DNA of 55,028 nt. It comes from CAYMST01 sp964393115 (GTDB lineage Bacteria; Bacteroidota; Bacteroidia; Cytophagales; Cyclobacteriaceae). Below the pieces are notes generated by a model. That model saw nothing but the letters and a program-made list of their open reading frames with translations. It was not told the DNA's origin and did no database searches. Position numbers and translations under genes: made by a program. The stretch covers positions 1 to 55,028 of the forward strand of contig CAYMST010000003.1 in assembly GCA_964393115.1 (NCBI GenBank), in the 5' to 3' direction. Shown here piece after piece: positions 16,602 through 25,940 of this stretch (positions are counted from its first letter, which is position 1; each line of letters starts with the position of its first letter).

Positions 16602-17513
16602 TTATTTCCGCTTCTTTTTCTTCTTCCCAAGGGGAGCAAGGAAGTATCTCGGATCATCTTCGAAGTGGACCAGTACCTTATCTAAATCTACCAAGGCCTG
16701 ATTTAAGTTATTATAGAGAGAATCTTCACGCACCAGCTTACCTATAGATCCCTGTCCCGCATTGATTTGCGTGAGTAGCGAGTCAACAGTAGAAATGGAT
16801 GAATTTAGCGAGTTCACAAGCTTTTCGACTTCTAGACTATTGAGTTTCTCAAACGTTTCGTCAGTGTTTTCAGTGAGCCTTGTGATCAGCGTGGCAGCCT
16901 TAGCTTGTGCTGTTTTCAGACCATCAAGTATCTCGGGCAGGTCATTGTTTAACGTATTCAACGTCCTGTCAAGTTTAGTAAAGGTAGTATGTACATCATT
17001 TGAGAGTGTATCCAACTTACCACCAATCCCACTAAACCCTTCGAGTATTTCGTTAAGTTTTTTAATCGTGGTACCGATATTATCCACTACGGGAACTGCA
17101 TTATCGAAGATTTCTTCTAGACCCTTATCAATGACAGAAATAAGTGTGTCTCCACTTTGATGGAGTTTACTATCCTCTTCAATCTCTAAAACGATCGCTT
17201 TACTGCCAAAAAAATCATTATTCGTTAAGTGTGCTTTTGTTCCAACACCCAATTTTAAATTTTTATCCACATCAATTTCTACATAGAGTTTATTTTCTTC
17301 CTGTTGTAGAATGCTAATGTTGGAAACTCTTCCAACTGAAAAGCCGTTGACAATAACTGGATTTGAAACTTGTAGTCCACCTATTTTACTGTACAAAGCC
17401 ACGTAGCGGTGAGTGGGAGACAAGAAATCAATCCCTTTCAGAAAATTGAATCCAAAATAAAGTAGCATCATCGATACGATCGCCAATAGCCCAACTCTAA
17501 TTTCTTTTGACAC
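16602..17513 (-). CDS. MlaD/MCE-domain envelope lipid-transport protein
   Basis: 303 residues with one N-terminal membrane helix (IRVGLLAIVSMMLLYFGFNFL) and an MCE/MlaD domain (~35-115; GLQVSNPVIVNGFSVGRVSNI is the core). A long predicted coiled-coil or helical C-terminal region with repeated LNxL patterns follows, ending in a very basic tail (LGKKKKKRK). MCE proteins form hexameric rings or tubes carrying phospholipids between membranes. The start is GTG 17513 (MSKEIRVG). It follows the amidase gene by 11 bp and is surely co-transcribed. No MlaE or MlaF partners are in the window; in Bacteroidota they often lie elsewhere. Confidence 0.9.
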   Translation of the reverse strand: MSKEIRVGLLAIVSMMLLYFGFNFLKGIDFLSPTHRYVALYSKIGGLQVSNPVIVNGFSVGRVSNISILQQEENKLYVEIDVDKNLKLGVGTKAHLTNNDFFGSKAIVLEIEEDSKLHQSGDTLISVIDKGLEEIFDNAVPVVDNIGTTIKKLNEILEGFSGIGGKLDTLSNDVHTTFTKLDRTLNTLNNDLPEILDGLKTAQAKAATLITRLTENTDETFEKLNSLEVEKLVNSLNSSISTVDSLLTQINAGQGSIGKLVREDSLYNNLNQALVDLDKVLVHFEDDPRYFLAPLGKKKKKRK

Positions 17514-17524
17514 AGTTGTTATGT

Positions 17525-18307
17525 TTAGTTTGTAGCCTCAATCTCAGACTTATAGTCCCTAAAAGCTCTAAATATACCGGAAGCAATATAACTTTGAACT
17601 AATTTATTCCTTAGCTCGCTTTCTTCCTTAACGTTCGACAAATATCCTGTCTCCACCAAAATTGATGGCATCGAAGTCTTCCAAAGTACCAAAAAACCAG
17701 CACTTTTCACACCAAGACTCTTGCGTCCAGCTCTTTCTTTAAATTGTTTTTCTACTTTTTCCGCCAAGGCCACACTATTGTTCAAATATGCGTTCTGATA
17801 AAGGGAAAATAAAATATAGGACTCTGGAGAATTAGGGTCGAAACCACCGTATTTCGATGCCGCCCCCTCCTCAAGATCGATAACCGAATTTTCTCGCATG
17901 GCTACTTTTAAGTTGTCCGCCGTTTTATGCAGTCCCATCACCCACGTCTCAGTACCTCTTACCCAGCTGGACGGCGATGCATTGCAATGCACTGAAATAA
18001 ACAGATCAGCACCATTTTTGTTGGCTATTTCAGCTCGCTTGTCTAGTGGTATAAAAGTATCATCATCTCTGGTGTAAATAACCTTAACATCAGGCAAATA
18101 GGTTTTGATAGTAGCACCCAATTCAAGTGCAATCGATAGTGCGATATCCTTTTCTTTGGCTTTCTTGCCATGCGTGCCGGGGTCTTTTCCTCCATGCCCT
18201 GCGTCTATCACGACAATATCTACCTTATAGTCCTGTACCTCGACTGGAACAAAGGAAGTCATCACCAAGAGAAACGAAAAAAAACTGAACCCAATAATAT
18301 TTTTCAT
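17525..18307 (-). CDS. N-acetylmuramoyl-L-alanine amidase (Amidase_3)
   Basis: Zinc amidase that cuts the bond between MurNAc and the stem peptide of peptidoglycan. The 260 residues have an N-terminal signal segment (GFSFFSFLLVMTSFVPV). The Amidase_3 domain fills the rest, with zinc ligands His38 (DAGHGG), Glu52 (KEKD) and His107 (SVHCNAS) and catalytic Glu219 (VETGYLSN). There is no AMIN domain, SH3 domain or SPOR targeting domain, so it is a short single-domain form. It starts at ATG 18307, heads a two-gene operon with the MlaD-like gene, and is divergent from lptD. Confidence 0.95.
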   Translation of the reverse strand: MKNIIGFSFFSFLLVMTSFVPVEVQDYKVDIVVIDAGHGGKDPGTHGKKAKEKDIALSIALELGATIKTYLPDVKVIYTRDDDTFIPLDKRAEIANKNGADLFISVHCNASPSSWVRGTETWVMGLHKTADNLKVAMRENSVIDLEEGAASKYGGFDPNSPESYILFSLYQNAYLNNSVALAEKVEKQFKERAGRKSLGVKSAGFLVLWKTSMPSILVETGYLSNVKEESELRNKLVQSYIASGIFRAFRDYKSEIEATN

Positions 18308-18383
18308 TAAGATTCCGTTCTAAACCTGTTTGATAATACTTTTACGCAAAATTGTGAATTTTTTACGAAGTTCGAAATAGCGA

Positions 18384-21116
18384 GTGCACGCCATAAAATA
18401 CGTTTTTATCTCATTTTTATTTTTTGTCCTTGACCTACATAGCTCCTTTTCGCAGGATTTAGGTGAAATAGGCACAAAAACACCTGATTCACTAGGCATA
18501 CAAGTTGACAGTTTGGTCCAATCTGATCTTGATTTAATAGCCCAGGATTCCTCAGCCATTGATTCACTCAAATCTAGAATACCCAATAAAAACGATCTGG
18601 AAACCACTGTAGCTTATAAATGTAAGGACTCTATCACTTTTGATGTGGGTTCTCATAACATTTATATGTTCGGTGAGTCAGAGGTCAACTATGGCACCAT
18701 TTCCTTAAAGGCCGCTGAGACTAAAGTCAACTGGATCACAAAAATTGTGGATGCTACGCACTACTTAGACTCAGCAAATAGAAAACGCGGTAAGCCTGTT
18801 TTTGTTCAAGACGGTCAGGCCTATGAGGCCAATGACATGTCTTATAACTTCAAATCAAGGAAAGCAGTTATACACGGTGTGGCCACCAAAATGGATGAGG
18901 CCTATATTCAAGGTGAAAATGTTAAAAAAAGCCCTGATAATGAATTTTACATTCGAGAAGCTAAGTATACCACTTGTAACTTAGAACACCCTCACTTTCA
19001 TATTCACTCCAAAAAACTAAAGGTTATCCCTGGTAAAAAGGTGATTTCCGGATTATTCAACATGAAGTTTCGCGAGATCGACACACCTCTGGGTTTTTTC
19101 TTTGGGATGTTTCCACAACCCAATAAGGATGCCAATGGTCTGATTGTTCCCAGCTACGGAGAAGAACGTAGAAGAGGTTTCTTCCTTCGCGATGGAGGAT
19201 ACTACTTTAAAATCAACGACTACATCGACCTCAGGCTAACAGGTGATGTTTATACTACTGGTAGCTTTGGCTATCGCATCAACTCCAAGTATAAAAAACG
19301 ATACAAGTATAACGGTAATCTCAGCTACCGTTTCAACCGAAATAAATCACTTGAGCTTGATAACCCGTTAGACTCAAGAGACTTTTCTCTTAGTTGGACA
19401 CATACACCACAGTCTACAGGTACCAGTAGGTTTTCGTCATCAGTGAATATCCAAACCAGGTCATTTTTCGAAAATAGTAATGAAGCGATTTATGACCCTA
19501 CACGAAATACCACCGCACAGTTCACGTCATCGGTTAGGTACTCAAAGACGTTTAGAGGCACACCTTTTAGCCTCACCACTAATTTAAGGCATAATCAAAA
19601 TTTATCAACGGGTGTTGTTTCCATGTCACTACCAGACTTGAACTTAAATACAGCGCGACAATATCCTTTTAAGAATATTGGATTCTTAAAAAATACGTTA
19701 TTCGAGAAGTTATCCTTCTCACATACGATGACCATGAATAACCGTGTTAGCAATAATGCCGTTGATGCATTAAATCTTGGTGGGAAAGAGCAACTCAATC
19801 GAAATCCGGTTTTAGACAGTATTATTCCTTTTCAACAAGAAAACTTCAACCTGATTTTACAACGGTCTCAATTGGGTATCAGACATAGCATCCCAATAAG
19901 TACTTCTTTCAACATATTAAAATTCATCACGGCATCTCCTAACTTTAATTATACCGAGGTATGGGCTCCAAAACTGGGTTATGAGTACGATGAAGAAAAA
20001 GACGGTTTCATTGTAGATACCGTAAGTCAGTTCTCAACGGCAAGGTGGTACTCTATGGGAGCTAGTTTTACCACTAGACTATATGGCTTCATGTATTTCA
20101 AAAAAGGAAAAATAAAGGCTATCCGTCATGTGATGAACCCTTCTGTCTCCATAAGCTACTCACCTAGTTTTGAAAATTTATTTCATAGGCAAGAGAACGT
20201 TCGTGAACGCGATGGAGATCTATTACTTGATCCTTTTCAGGGTATGGGAGTTCCCGCTGCTCCACTTGGAGAAAGAGCCTCGATAAACTTTTCTTTAGGA
20301 AATAATCTAGAAATGAAAGTGAAGGCAGATGGAGATAGCACGCAGGAGTTTAAAAAGATAAAACTGTTTGAAAATTTGGCGATATCCTCTTCTTACAATT
20401 TGCTCGCGGATTCTTTTAACCTCAGTGACATACGTCTTTCTGTAGGTACCTCACTATTCAATAGAAAATTAACCATCAGCACCTCCGGAACCATTGATCC
20501 CTATGTCTACCAACTAATTGATAAGACAGAACGAGAAAACGGTGGCTTCCAAGTCACCCAACGCAGAATAGATGATTATAAATGGAATAGAGGCCAGGGG
20601 CTTGGTCAAATATCTAGCTTCAGTGCTAGTTTTAGCATGAATTTTAGTCCTAAGAAGCGTAAGCAAGAAGGAAGTTCGGAAAGTGATGGTAATTCGCCAG
20701 ACCGAAAGGAAATAGAAGAAAGGTATGAAGACTCGGGCGATCTGGCGCATATCATTAATAATCCAGCTATGTATGTAGACTTCAATATCCCGTGGTCAGT
20801 AAATGGTTCATACTCTTTGGGATATCGAAAGCGGGGTTTCGAAGAGCCCACTATTACGCAGTCGTTACGAATAAATGGGCAGTTTAAGCTGACCGATAAG
20901 ACTTCGGTCAGCTATACATCGGGCTATGACTTTGAAGCGAAAGATCTGACACAAACGTCTTTTAACCTCTCACGGGATTTACACTGCTGGGTGATGACAT
21001 TCAACTGGGTTCCGTTCGGTCGATTCCAGTCTTACAACTTTCTTATTCGGGCCAAATCTGCCATTCTTCAAGATCTTAAGCTGGAGCGCAAGCGAAGATA
21101 TTTCGACGAGTTTTAA
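18384..21116 (+). CDS. lptD: LPS-assembly outer membrane protein LptD (OstA-like)
   Basis: Outer membrane beta-barrel that inserts lipopolysaccharide into the outer leaflet. 910 residues: signal peptide (YVFISFLFFVLDLHSSFS), an LptA/OstA-type jellyroll domain (~65-210; GSHNIYMFGESEVNYGTISLKA, KAVIHGVATKMDEAYIQGE) and a large C-terminal barrel rich in alternating strands. The LptD core motif region around DTPLGFFFGMFP and EERRRGFFLRDGGYY is present. The start is GTG 18384, since no suitable ATG precedes the signal peptide. It is divergent from amidase-MlaD, an arrangement seen in other Bacteroidota. A cytoplasmic tail of charged residues (KKRKQEGSSESDGNSPDRKEIEERYED) interrupts the barrel near 755-785. 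Confidence 0.9.
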   Translation: MHAIKYVFISFLFFVLDLHSSFSQDLGEIGTKTPDSLGIQVDSLVQSDLDLIAQDSSAIDSLKSRIPNKNDLETTVAYKCKDSITFDVGSHNIYMFGESEVNYGTISLKAAETKVNWITKIVDATHYLDSANRKRGKPVFVQDGQAYEANDMSYNFKSRKAVIHGVATKMDEAYIQGENVKKSPDNEFYIREAKYTTCNLEHPHFHIHSKKLKVIPGKKVISGLFNMKFREIDTPLGFFFGMFPQPNKDANGLIVPSYGEERRRGFFLRDGGYYFKINDYIDLRLTGDVYTTGSFGYRINSKYKKRYKYNGNLSYRFNRNKSLELDNPLDSRDFSLSWTHTPQSTGTSRFSSSVNIQTRSFFENSNEAIYDPTRNTTAQFTSSVRYSKTFRGTPFSLTTNLRHNQNLSTGVVSMSLPDLNLNTARQYPFKNIGFLKNTLFEKLSFSHTMTMNNRVSNNAVDALNLGGKEQLNRNPVLDSIIPFQQENFNLILQRSQLGIRHSIPISTSFNILKFITASPNFNYTEVWAPKLGYEYDEEKDGFIVDTVSQFSTARWYSMGASFTTRLYGFMYFKKGKIKAIRHVMNPSVSISYSPSFENLFHRQENVRERDGDLLLDPFQGMGVPAAPLGERASINFSLGNNLEMKVKADGDSTQEFKKIKLFENLAISSSYNLLADSFNLSDIRLSVGTSLFNRKLTISTSGTIDPYVYQLIDKTERENGGFQVTQRRIDDYKWNRGQGLGQISSFSASFSMNFSPKKRKQEGSSESDGNSPDRKEIEERYEDSGDLAHIINNPAMYVDFNIPWSVNGSYSLGYRKRGFEEPTITQSLRINGQFKLTDKTSVSYTSGYDFEAKDLTQTSFNLSRDLHCWVMTFNWVPFGRFQSYNFLIRAKSAILQDLKLERKRRYFDEF

Positions 21117-21215
21117 CCCCATGTTGACTTGAATCACCTCAATCTAGTCAGCACATTTTTGCGCTTTGGACAATTAACAGATTACTTTGTGTTGTTAATC
21201 AAACGGTGGAAATAA

Positions 21216-22124
21216 ATGAATTCTAAGAATTTTATCTGGTACCTGATTCCGATGACCATTTTTTTCACGGTCTTCTGGCTGTTCGAGCCGCAGATCTACC
21301 AATCTATATTTGCCAGCACCAGCTTAGAAGGCATTAAAAAAAGAGACTTTCTTATAGTCGCTCATAGAGGAGGTGGAGGTTTAGCACCGGAGAATACACT
21401 AGCATCCATAAAAAAATCCATCAACACCGGAGCGGACATGATCGAGGTGGACGTTCATCTCACCAAAGATAATGAAGTAGTCATCTTTCATGATGAAACA
21501 GTAAACAGAACCACTAATGGTGAAGGTAAGGTGCATGAAATGACCTTAGCCGAACTAAAAGAATTAGATGCCGGCTCTTGGTTTGACGGTGCTTATGCGG
21601 GTGAAACAGTCCCAACGCTTGATGAAGTCTTAAAGCTCATTGATGGTCAAGTGCAGTGCTTAATCGAGATCAAATCAAAAGAGCACCTCATCTATGAAGG
21701 CTTCGCAGAAAAAATAGTGGATATCATAAACGCGAATGGTGCAAAAACCTGGTCTATAGTCCAATCTTACGAGGAAGAATATTTAGAGACGGCGTACGCC
21801 TATGACCCTGAGATTAAAATAAAAAAAATCATCATGGGCGAAGAGTCTTCTCATATCCTGAGCTTCTTTATTGAATCTAAAGAGTACGTAACCGGTAGGA
21901 ATAAGCATCATTATTTGGAAACATTAAACCCTCATTATTCCTCACTTTCCCAACGACGAGTGCATAAAATCAAGGCTAGAGGCTACAAGGTGATTACTTA
22001 TCCTGTCAATGAAAGAAAGGAAATGATCAAGATGTTGAACATGGGTGTAGACGGCATCATCACTGATTATCCAGATCGTCTAGTGAAAATCAGGGAGGAG
22101 CTTAACGAGTTGGATAGGTTATAA
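21216..22124 (+). CDS. Glycerophosphodiester phosphodiesterase, membrane-anchored
   Basis: Hydrolyses glycerophosphodiesters to glycerol-3-phosphate and an alcohol. 302 residues with an N-terminal membrane helix (FIWYLIPMTIFFTVFWLF), then a GDPD TIM barrel: VAHRGGGGLAPENT (catalytic His and the ENT motif), MIEVDVHLTKDNEVVIFHDETVNRTTNGEG (metal-binding Glu/Asp and catalytic His), GVDGIITDYPDRL at the C-terminus. It is probably anchored with the enzyme facing the periplasm, recovering phosphate from lipid head groups. It lies downstream of lptD with a TTTTTGCG promoter-like motif at 21156-21163, so it may have its own start site. Confidence 0.93.
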   Translation: MNSKNFIWYLIPMTIFFTVFWLFEPQIYQSIFASTSLEGIKKRDFLIVAHRGGGGLAPENTLASIKKSINTGADMIEVDVHLTKDNEVVIFHDETVNRTTNGEGKVHEMTLAELKELDAGSWFDGAYAGETVPTLDEVLKLIDGQVQCLIEIKSKEHLIYEGFAEKIVDIINANGAKTWSIVQSYEEEYLETAYAYDPEIKIKKIIMGEESSHILSFFIESKEYVTGRNKHHYLETLNPHYSSLSQRRVHKIKARGYKVITYPVNERKEMIKMLNMGVDGIITDYPDRLVKIREELNELDRL

Positions 22125-22265
22125 TAGATTAAAGTATATTTAAGAGCTGATAAAAAATTTAGCAATACGCTTTCAAACCAATTCCTTTGTTTGATTATCT
22201 AATGGGTTCCGTATAATCCGGAATAATTTGAAGCTCATCTACTTCTCTTAAAGCAAGTCGAACAG

Positions 22266-23126
22266 TTGAAGGAACTCAAAAAATACGATCTAAAGACTAA
22301 GCACGGGCTTGAACTAGAAGTGGTATCACTTGAAAGCTTAACACAGAATAGTATTGATCAAATATCAATTCCACACCGTGTTGGCTTTCATCAGGTGTAC
22401 TTTTTCGGAAAAGATTCCAATGGCTTCGTAGAAATAAATTTTGAAAAGATTCCCATTCAGGAACATGCTTTATTATTCGTTCCGGACAATGTCATTTGCA
22501 ATTTTTATGTTGACTCGAATTATACCGGTTCGGTAATCATTTTCTCAACTTTATTTACACAACTAAACGGAAGGGGTGCCGACAAAATTCTCAAATCTCC
22601 GCTGTTTCGTAGGTTCATTCCTCCTAAGCTAACCTTAGCAGATACTCCTCGGATTGACGCGCTCATTGATGAAATGAAAGCGGAAATGGAGATGGATATC
22701 ACAAAAAACAAGCATGGTCTGCTGCTCAATTATCTTGAAAGTCTGGTTCTAATTTCGGAGCGTAGCCTTAACGTGCCTATACAGACAGTACAACAAACTA
22801 CCTTCCAAAGAATTGTTACGAACTACTACGACTTATTGAATACTTACTTCTCCACTCAAAAGCAGGTAAGTTTTTACTGCGATCAACTGAATATTAGTCT
22901 TCATGAATTAAACCAAGCAACTGCAGCATTAACCGGGTATACGGCGAAGAAAATTATACAGCAGAAAATCTTATTGGAAGCCCAAGCGCTATTGGCCTAT
23001 TCGGATTTTTCTATCAAGGAGATATGCTTTCAGTTGGGTATAAACGAACCTTCCTATTTTACCCTTTTATTCAAAAACAACCTTCAAATAACTCCCTCGG
23101 CATTTAGAGAGACCTATAGACGCTAA
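22266..23126 (+). CDS. AraC-family transcriptional regulator
   Basis: 286 residues. The C-terminal ~95 residues hold two helix-turn-helix motifs of the AraC/XylS type (VSFYCDQLNISLHELNQ; FSIKEICFQLGINEPSYFTLLFK, then TPSAFRETYRR). The N-terminal ~150 residues look like a cupin-type sensor (IPHRVGFHQVYFFGKDS ... EHALLFVPDNVICNF). A stop codon lies 18 bases upstream of the proposed TTG start and no ATG fits the N-terminus, so the start is TTG 22266. The downstream 4-TM protein gene is a plausible target. The inducer is unknown. Confidence 0.88.
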   Translation: MKELKKYDLKTKHGLELEVVSLESLTQNSIDQISIPHRVGFHQVYFFGKDSNGFVEINFEKIPIQEHALLFVPDNVICNFYVDSNYTGSVIIFSTLFTQLNGRGADKILKSPLFRRFIPPKLTLADTPRIDALIDEMKAEMEMDITKNKHGLLLNYLESLVLISERSLNVPIQTVQQTTFQRIVTNYYDLLNTYFSTQKQVSFYCDQLNISLHELNQATAALTGYTAKKIIQQKILLEAQALLAYSDFSIKEICFQLGINEPSYFTLLFKNNLQITPSAFRETYRR

Positions 23127-23187
23127 AGACCTTTAGTAGCGCGACGAATACTAAAAGTATAAGAGTTGTAGAAAAAAGTATAAGCAA

Positions 23188-23206
23188 AAAGGTCGAAGTG
23201 ACCTTT
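23188..23206. repeat. Short inverted repeat upstream of the 4-TM protein gene
   Basis: AAAGGTC and GACCTTT flank a 5-base spacer in the 110-bp gap between the AraC gene and the 4-TM protein gene. It could be a small hairpin or an operator for the neighbouring AraC regulator. On the plus strand it is not followed by a T run. Confidence 0.35.
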
Positions 23207-23236
23207 AGCTTTGGATAAGCTTTAATTTCTTATACA

Positions 23237-23638
23237 ATGGTAACTCACAAAACTTGGTATTCCGTGCTTTGTACACTCTTGGGAGCACTATTTATTTTTG
23301 TTTCGGTATTCATGATAGTTAATCCTGAAACCATGATTCCATCGTTGATGACAGGCTTTACAGTGGATCAAGGAGATATTGTACCCCTACACTTTGCTTT
23401 TCTTGGCAATAACATTCGAAACATCGTCTTTGGAGGTTTCATTATTTTCTTTGCCTTTCGCAGTACTAAAACGGTAGTGCTACTCATTTCTATGAGGCTT
23501 TTCATAGAGGTCTTGGATTTATTCGGTTCGCTTGCTTATCATCCAACATTTGGTGATTTTATTCCTTCGTTTATCGTCATGATAGGCCTTGAAATATTCT
23601 TAATTTTAAAAGGATATCAGGTTATCGCAAAAGCCTAG
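23237..23638 (+). CDS. Small four-helix membrane protein of unknown function
   Basis: 133 residues with four predicted membrane segments: SVLCTLLGALFIFVSVFMIV (~10-29), the IVFGGFIIFFAF stretch (~63-74), KTVVLLISMRLFIEVLDLF and FIPSFIVMIGLEIFLIL. Between helices 1 and 2 is a periplasmic or cytoplasmic loop with DQGDIVPLHFAFLGNN. The sequence resembles small DUF-type membrane proteins of Bacteroidota, but no family could be assigned with confidence. It follows the AraC-type regulator in the same direction and may be regulated by it. Confidence 0.7.
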   Translation: MVTHKTWYSVLCTLLGALFIFVSVFMIVNPETMIPSLMTGFTVDQGDIVPLHFAFLGNNIRNIVFGGFIIFFAFRSTKTVVLLISMRLFIEVLDLFGSLAYHPTFGDFIPSFIVMIGLEIFLILKGYQVIAKA

Positions 23639-23751
23639 TCCGAACCAATCCTTGGCTTTTCTCACAAAGGATGACATAGGACTATCAAGGGGTAAGACTT
23701 TATTTTTATTTTTACGTCGCTAGTGATTTGAAGCGGTTACGAAATAAAGTC

Positions 23752-25857
23752 TTGTCATCATATTTAGATACAAAAATTGAATACTTAAAAGGGGTAGGAC
23801 CTCAGCGTTCAGAGTTGCTGAACAAGGAGCTCAAAATCTTCACGTTTTGGGACTTACTCAATTTTTTCCCTTTTAGGTACGAAGATCGTAGCCAGTATTT
23901 AAAGATCTCTCAAATCAGCCTTAATCACGGAAACATTCAAACGAAAGGTGTAATTACCACTATTTCGTCCGAGGGTCAAGGGCGAAAAATGCGGTTGAGG
24001 GCGATCCTTTCTGATGAGACGGGTCATCTTGAGCTCATTTGGTTTCAAGGCGCCAAATGGGTAGAGAAAAAACTCAAGAAAGGCCAGGTACATGTTGTTT
24101 ATGGTAAGCCTTCTCTGTTTAACAGACGCATTAATATCTCTCATCCGGATATTGAACACCTGACCCAAAGCGAACAAGACAAATCAGGTTTGGTAGCGGT
24201 TTATCACTCTACAGAAAAGCTGAAATCGCGATTTCTGGATGGAAAGGCACTGGGTAAGCTGTTTCCTCCACTACTTGAAAAGATCGCAAAAACTATTCCC
24301 GAATCACTTTCCGAAGAGATTTGCCAAGAAAATGGGCTTATGACTAGATGGAAAGCATATCAGCTTATTCATCAACCGGCGAATTTTGGTGAGCTACAAC
24401 GTGCCAAACTGCGTATCAAATTCGAGGAGTTATTTTTCGCACAGCTAAAAATAAAATCACAAAAACTTCAAAATCAACGTAAATACAAAGGTCTTGTCTT
24501 TGACAATAGCCTTATGGTCAACGAGTTTTATGAAAAGCATCTCCCCTTTGACCTTACCAATGCACAAAAACGAGTGGTGAAAGAGAGCTACCGCGACATG
24601 CGATCGGGGGCACAAATGAACCGTCTGATACAAGGGGACGTAGGAAGTGGGAAAACCATCGTCGCTTTCATCTGTATGCTAATCGCCATAAGCAACGATA
24701 CCCAAACGTCATTGATGGCACCAACAGAAATTCTAGCTGAGCAACACTACAATGGGTTGCTGCCATTTGCCCAAAAGCTTGGTCTAAACATCGCCCTGCT
24801 CACCGGTTCGACCAAAAAATCAGCTCGCGATGTTATCCATGCCGATCTGGAGTCTGGCAAACTACATATCCTGGTTGGCACTCACGCTTTGATTGAAAGC
24901 AAAGTCCAGTTTCACAAACTAGGACTGGCCATAACAGATGAGCAGCATCGCTTCGGTGTCGCACAGCGCGCTAAGCTCTGGAAGGCGAAAGGAAAAATGG
25001 CTGATGGCGTGTTTCCCCATGTGCTCGTAATGACCGCGACTCCAATACCAAGGACACTCGCCATGGTGGTGTATGGTGATTTGGATGTCTCCATTATTGA
25101 CGAACTTCCCGCTGGGCGAAAGCCCATTCAAACACTTCATCGTAAAGAGTCTTCTCGTGCAAGAGTCTATCAATTTATCCTTGAAGAAATCAAAAAGGGC
25201 AGACAGGCCTATTGTGTTTTCCCACTTATCGAAGAATCAGAAACGCTCGAGTACAAAAACCTGATGGAAGGCTACGAAGTCATTCAAAAGGCCTTTCCAG
25301 ATTTGCCCATCTCGATGCTGCATGGAAGGCTGAAATCCGATGAAAAAGAAGAGCAAATGAAAAAATTTGCCAGCGGAGAGACTAAAATTATGGTCGCCAC
25401 CACGGTTATAGAAGTGGGGGTGAATGTTCCGAATGCGTCCATTATGGTCATTGAGAATGCTGAGAAGTTTGGATTAGCACAACTACATCAACTACGTGGA
25501 AGAGTAGGTAGGGGTAGTGAACAGTCCTACTGCGTTCTCATGACCGGGAATAAAGTATCCAGCGATGGCAAAACAAGGATCGAAACGATGGTCAGAACAA
25601 ACGATGGTTTTGAGATCGCCAATGTAGATATGAAATTAAGAGGACCTGGGGATATGATGGGTACTCAACAAAGTGGTATTGCCGATTTAAAATTGGTTGA
25701 TTTATCACAGGACGGTGAAATATTGAAGCAAGCAAGCCATACTTGCGAAAAACTTCTACTCGAAGATCCAGATATTAGCTTACCTACAAACCAACCCATC
25801 CGTCATCGGTTAGACCAGATCAATAAGCAAGGCTCAGTTTGGAGTACTGTGGGATAA
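23752..25857 (+). CDS. recG: ATP-dependent DNA helicase RecG
   Basis: Branch-migration helicase that reverses stalled forks and processes Holliday junctions. From TTG 23752 the protein has 701 residues and begins with the family-typical MSSYLDTKIEYLKGVGP; an upstream TTG at 23728 would add eight residues that do not fit. It has a wedge/OB domain (~60-150), helicase domain 1 with Walker A GDVGSGKT and DEQHRFG, domain 2 with ATTVIEVGVNVPNA and the QLRGRVGRG motif, and a C-terminal TRG-type hook. Length and all helicase motifs are intact. Confidence 0.96.
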   Translation: MSSYLDTKIEYLKGVGPQRSELLNKELKIFTFWDLLNFFPFRYEDRSQYLKISQISLNHGNIQTKGVITTISSEGQGRKMRLRAILSDETGHLELIWFQGAKWVEKKLKKGQVHVVYGKPSLFNRRINISHPDIEHLTQSEQDKSGLVAVYHSTEKLKSRFLDGKALGKLFPPLLEKIAKTIPESLSEEICQENGLMTRWKAYQLIHQPANFGELQRAKLRIKFEELFFAQLKIKSQKLQNQRKYKGLVFDNSLMVNEFYEKHLPFDLTNAQKRVVKESYRDMRSGAQMNRLIQGDVGSGKTIVAFICMLIAISNDTQTSLMAPTEILAEQHYNGLLPFAQKLGLNIALLTGSTKKSARDVIHADLESGKLHILVGTHALIESKVQFHKLGLAITDEQHRFGVAQRAKLWKAKGKMADGVFPHVLVMTATPIPRTLAMVVYGDLDVSIIDELPAGRKPIQTLHRKESSRARVYQFILEEIKKGRQAYCVFPLIEESETLEYKNLMEGYEVIQKAFPDLPISMLHGRLKSDEKEEQMKKFASGETKIMVATTVIEVGVNVPNASIMVIENAEKFGLAQLHQLRGRVGRGSEQSYCVLMTGNKVSSDGKTRIETMVRTNDGFEIANVDMKLRGPGDMMGTQQSGIADLKLVDLSQDGEILKQASHTCEKLLLEDPDISLPTNQPIRHRLDQINKQGSVWSTVG

Positions 25858-25940
25858 CGTACATTACTTTACTGAGACCCGCTAAATCCATTTTTTCTTT
25901 GAATCACCAGTGCAAATAAAGAGTATTGCACTCGAATTAA

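Noticed and set aside
16762..17160. 132-codon plus-strand frame opposite the MlaD-like gene
   Set aside because: Ser/Val/Phe-rich shadow of the coiled-coil region on the other strand, with no family features.
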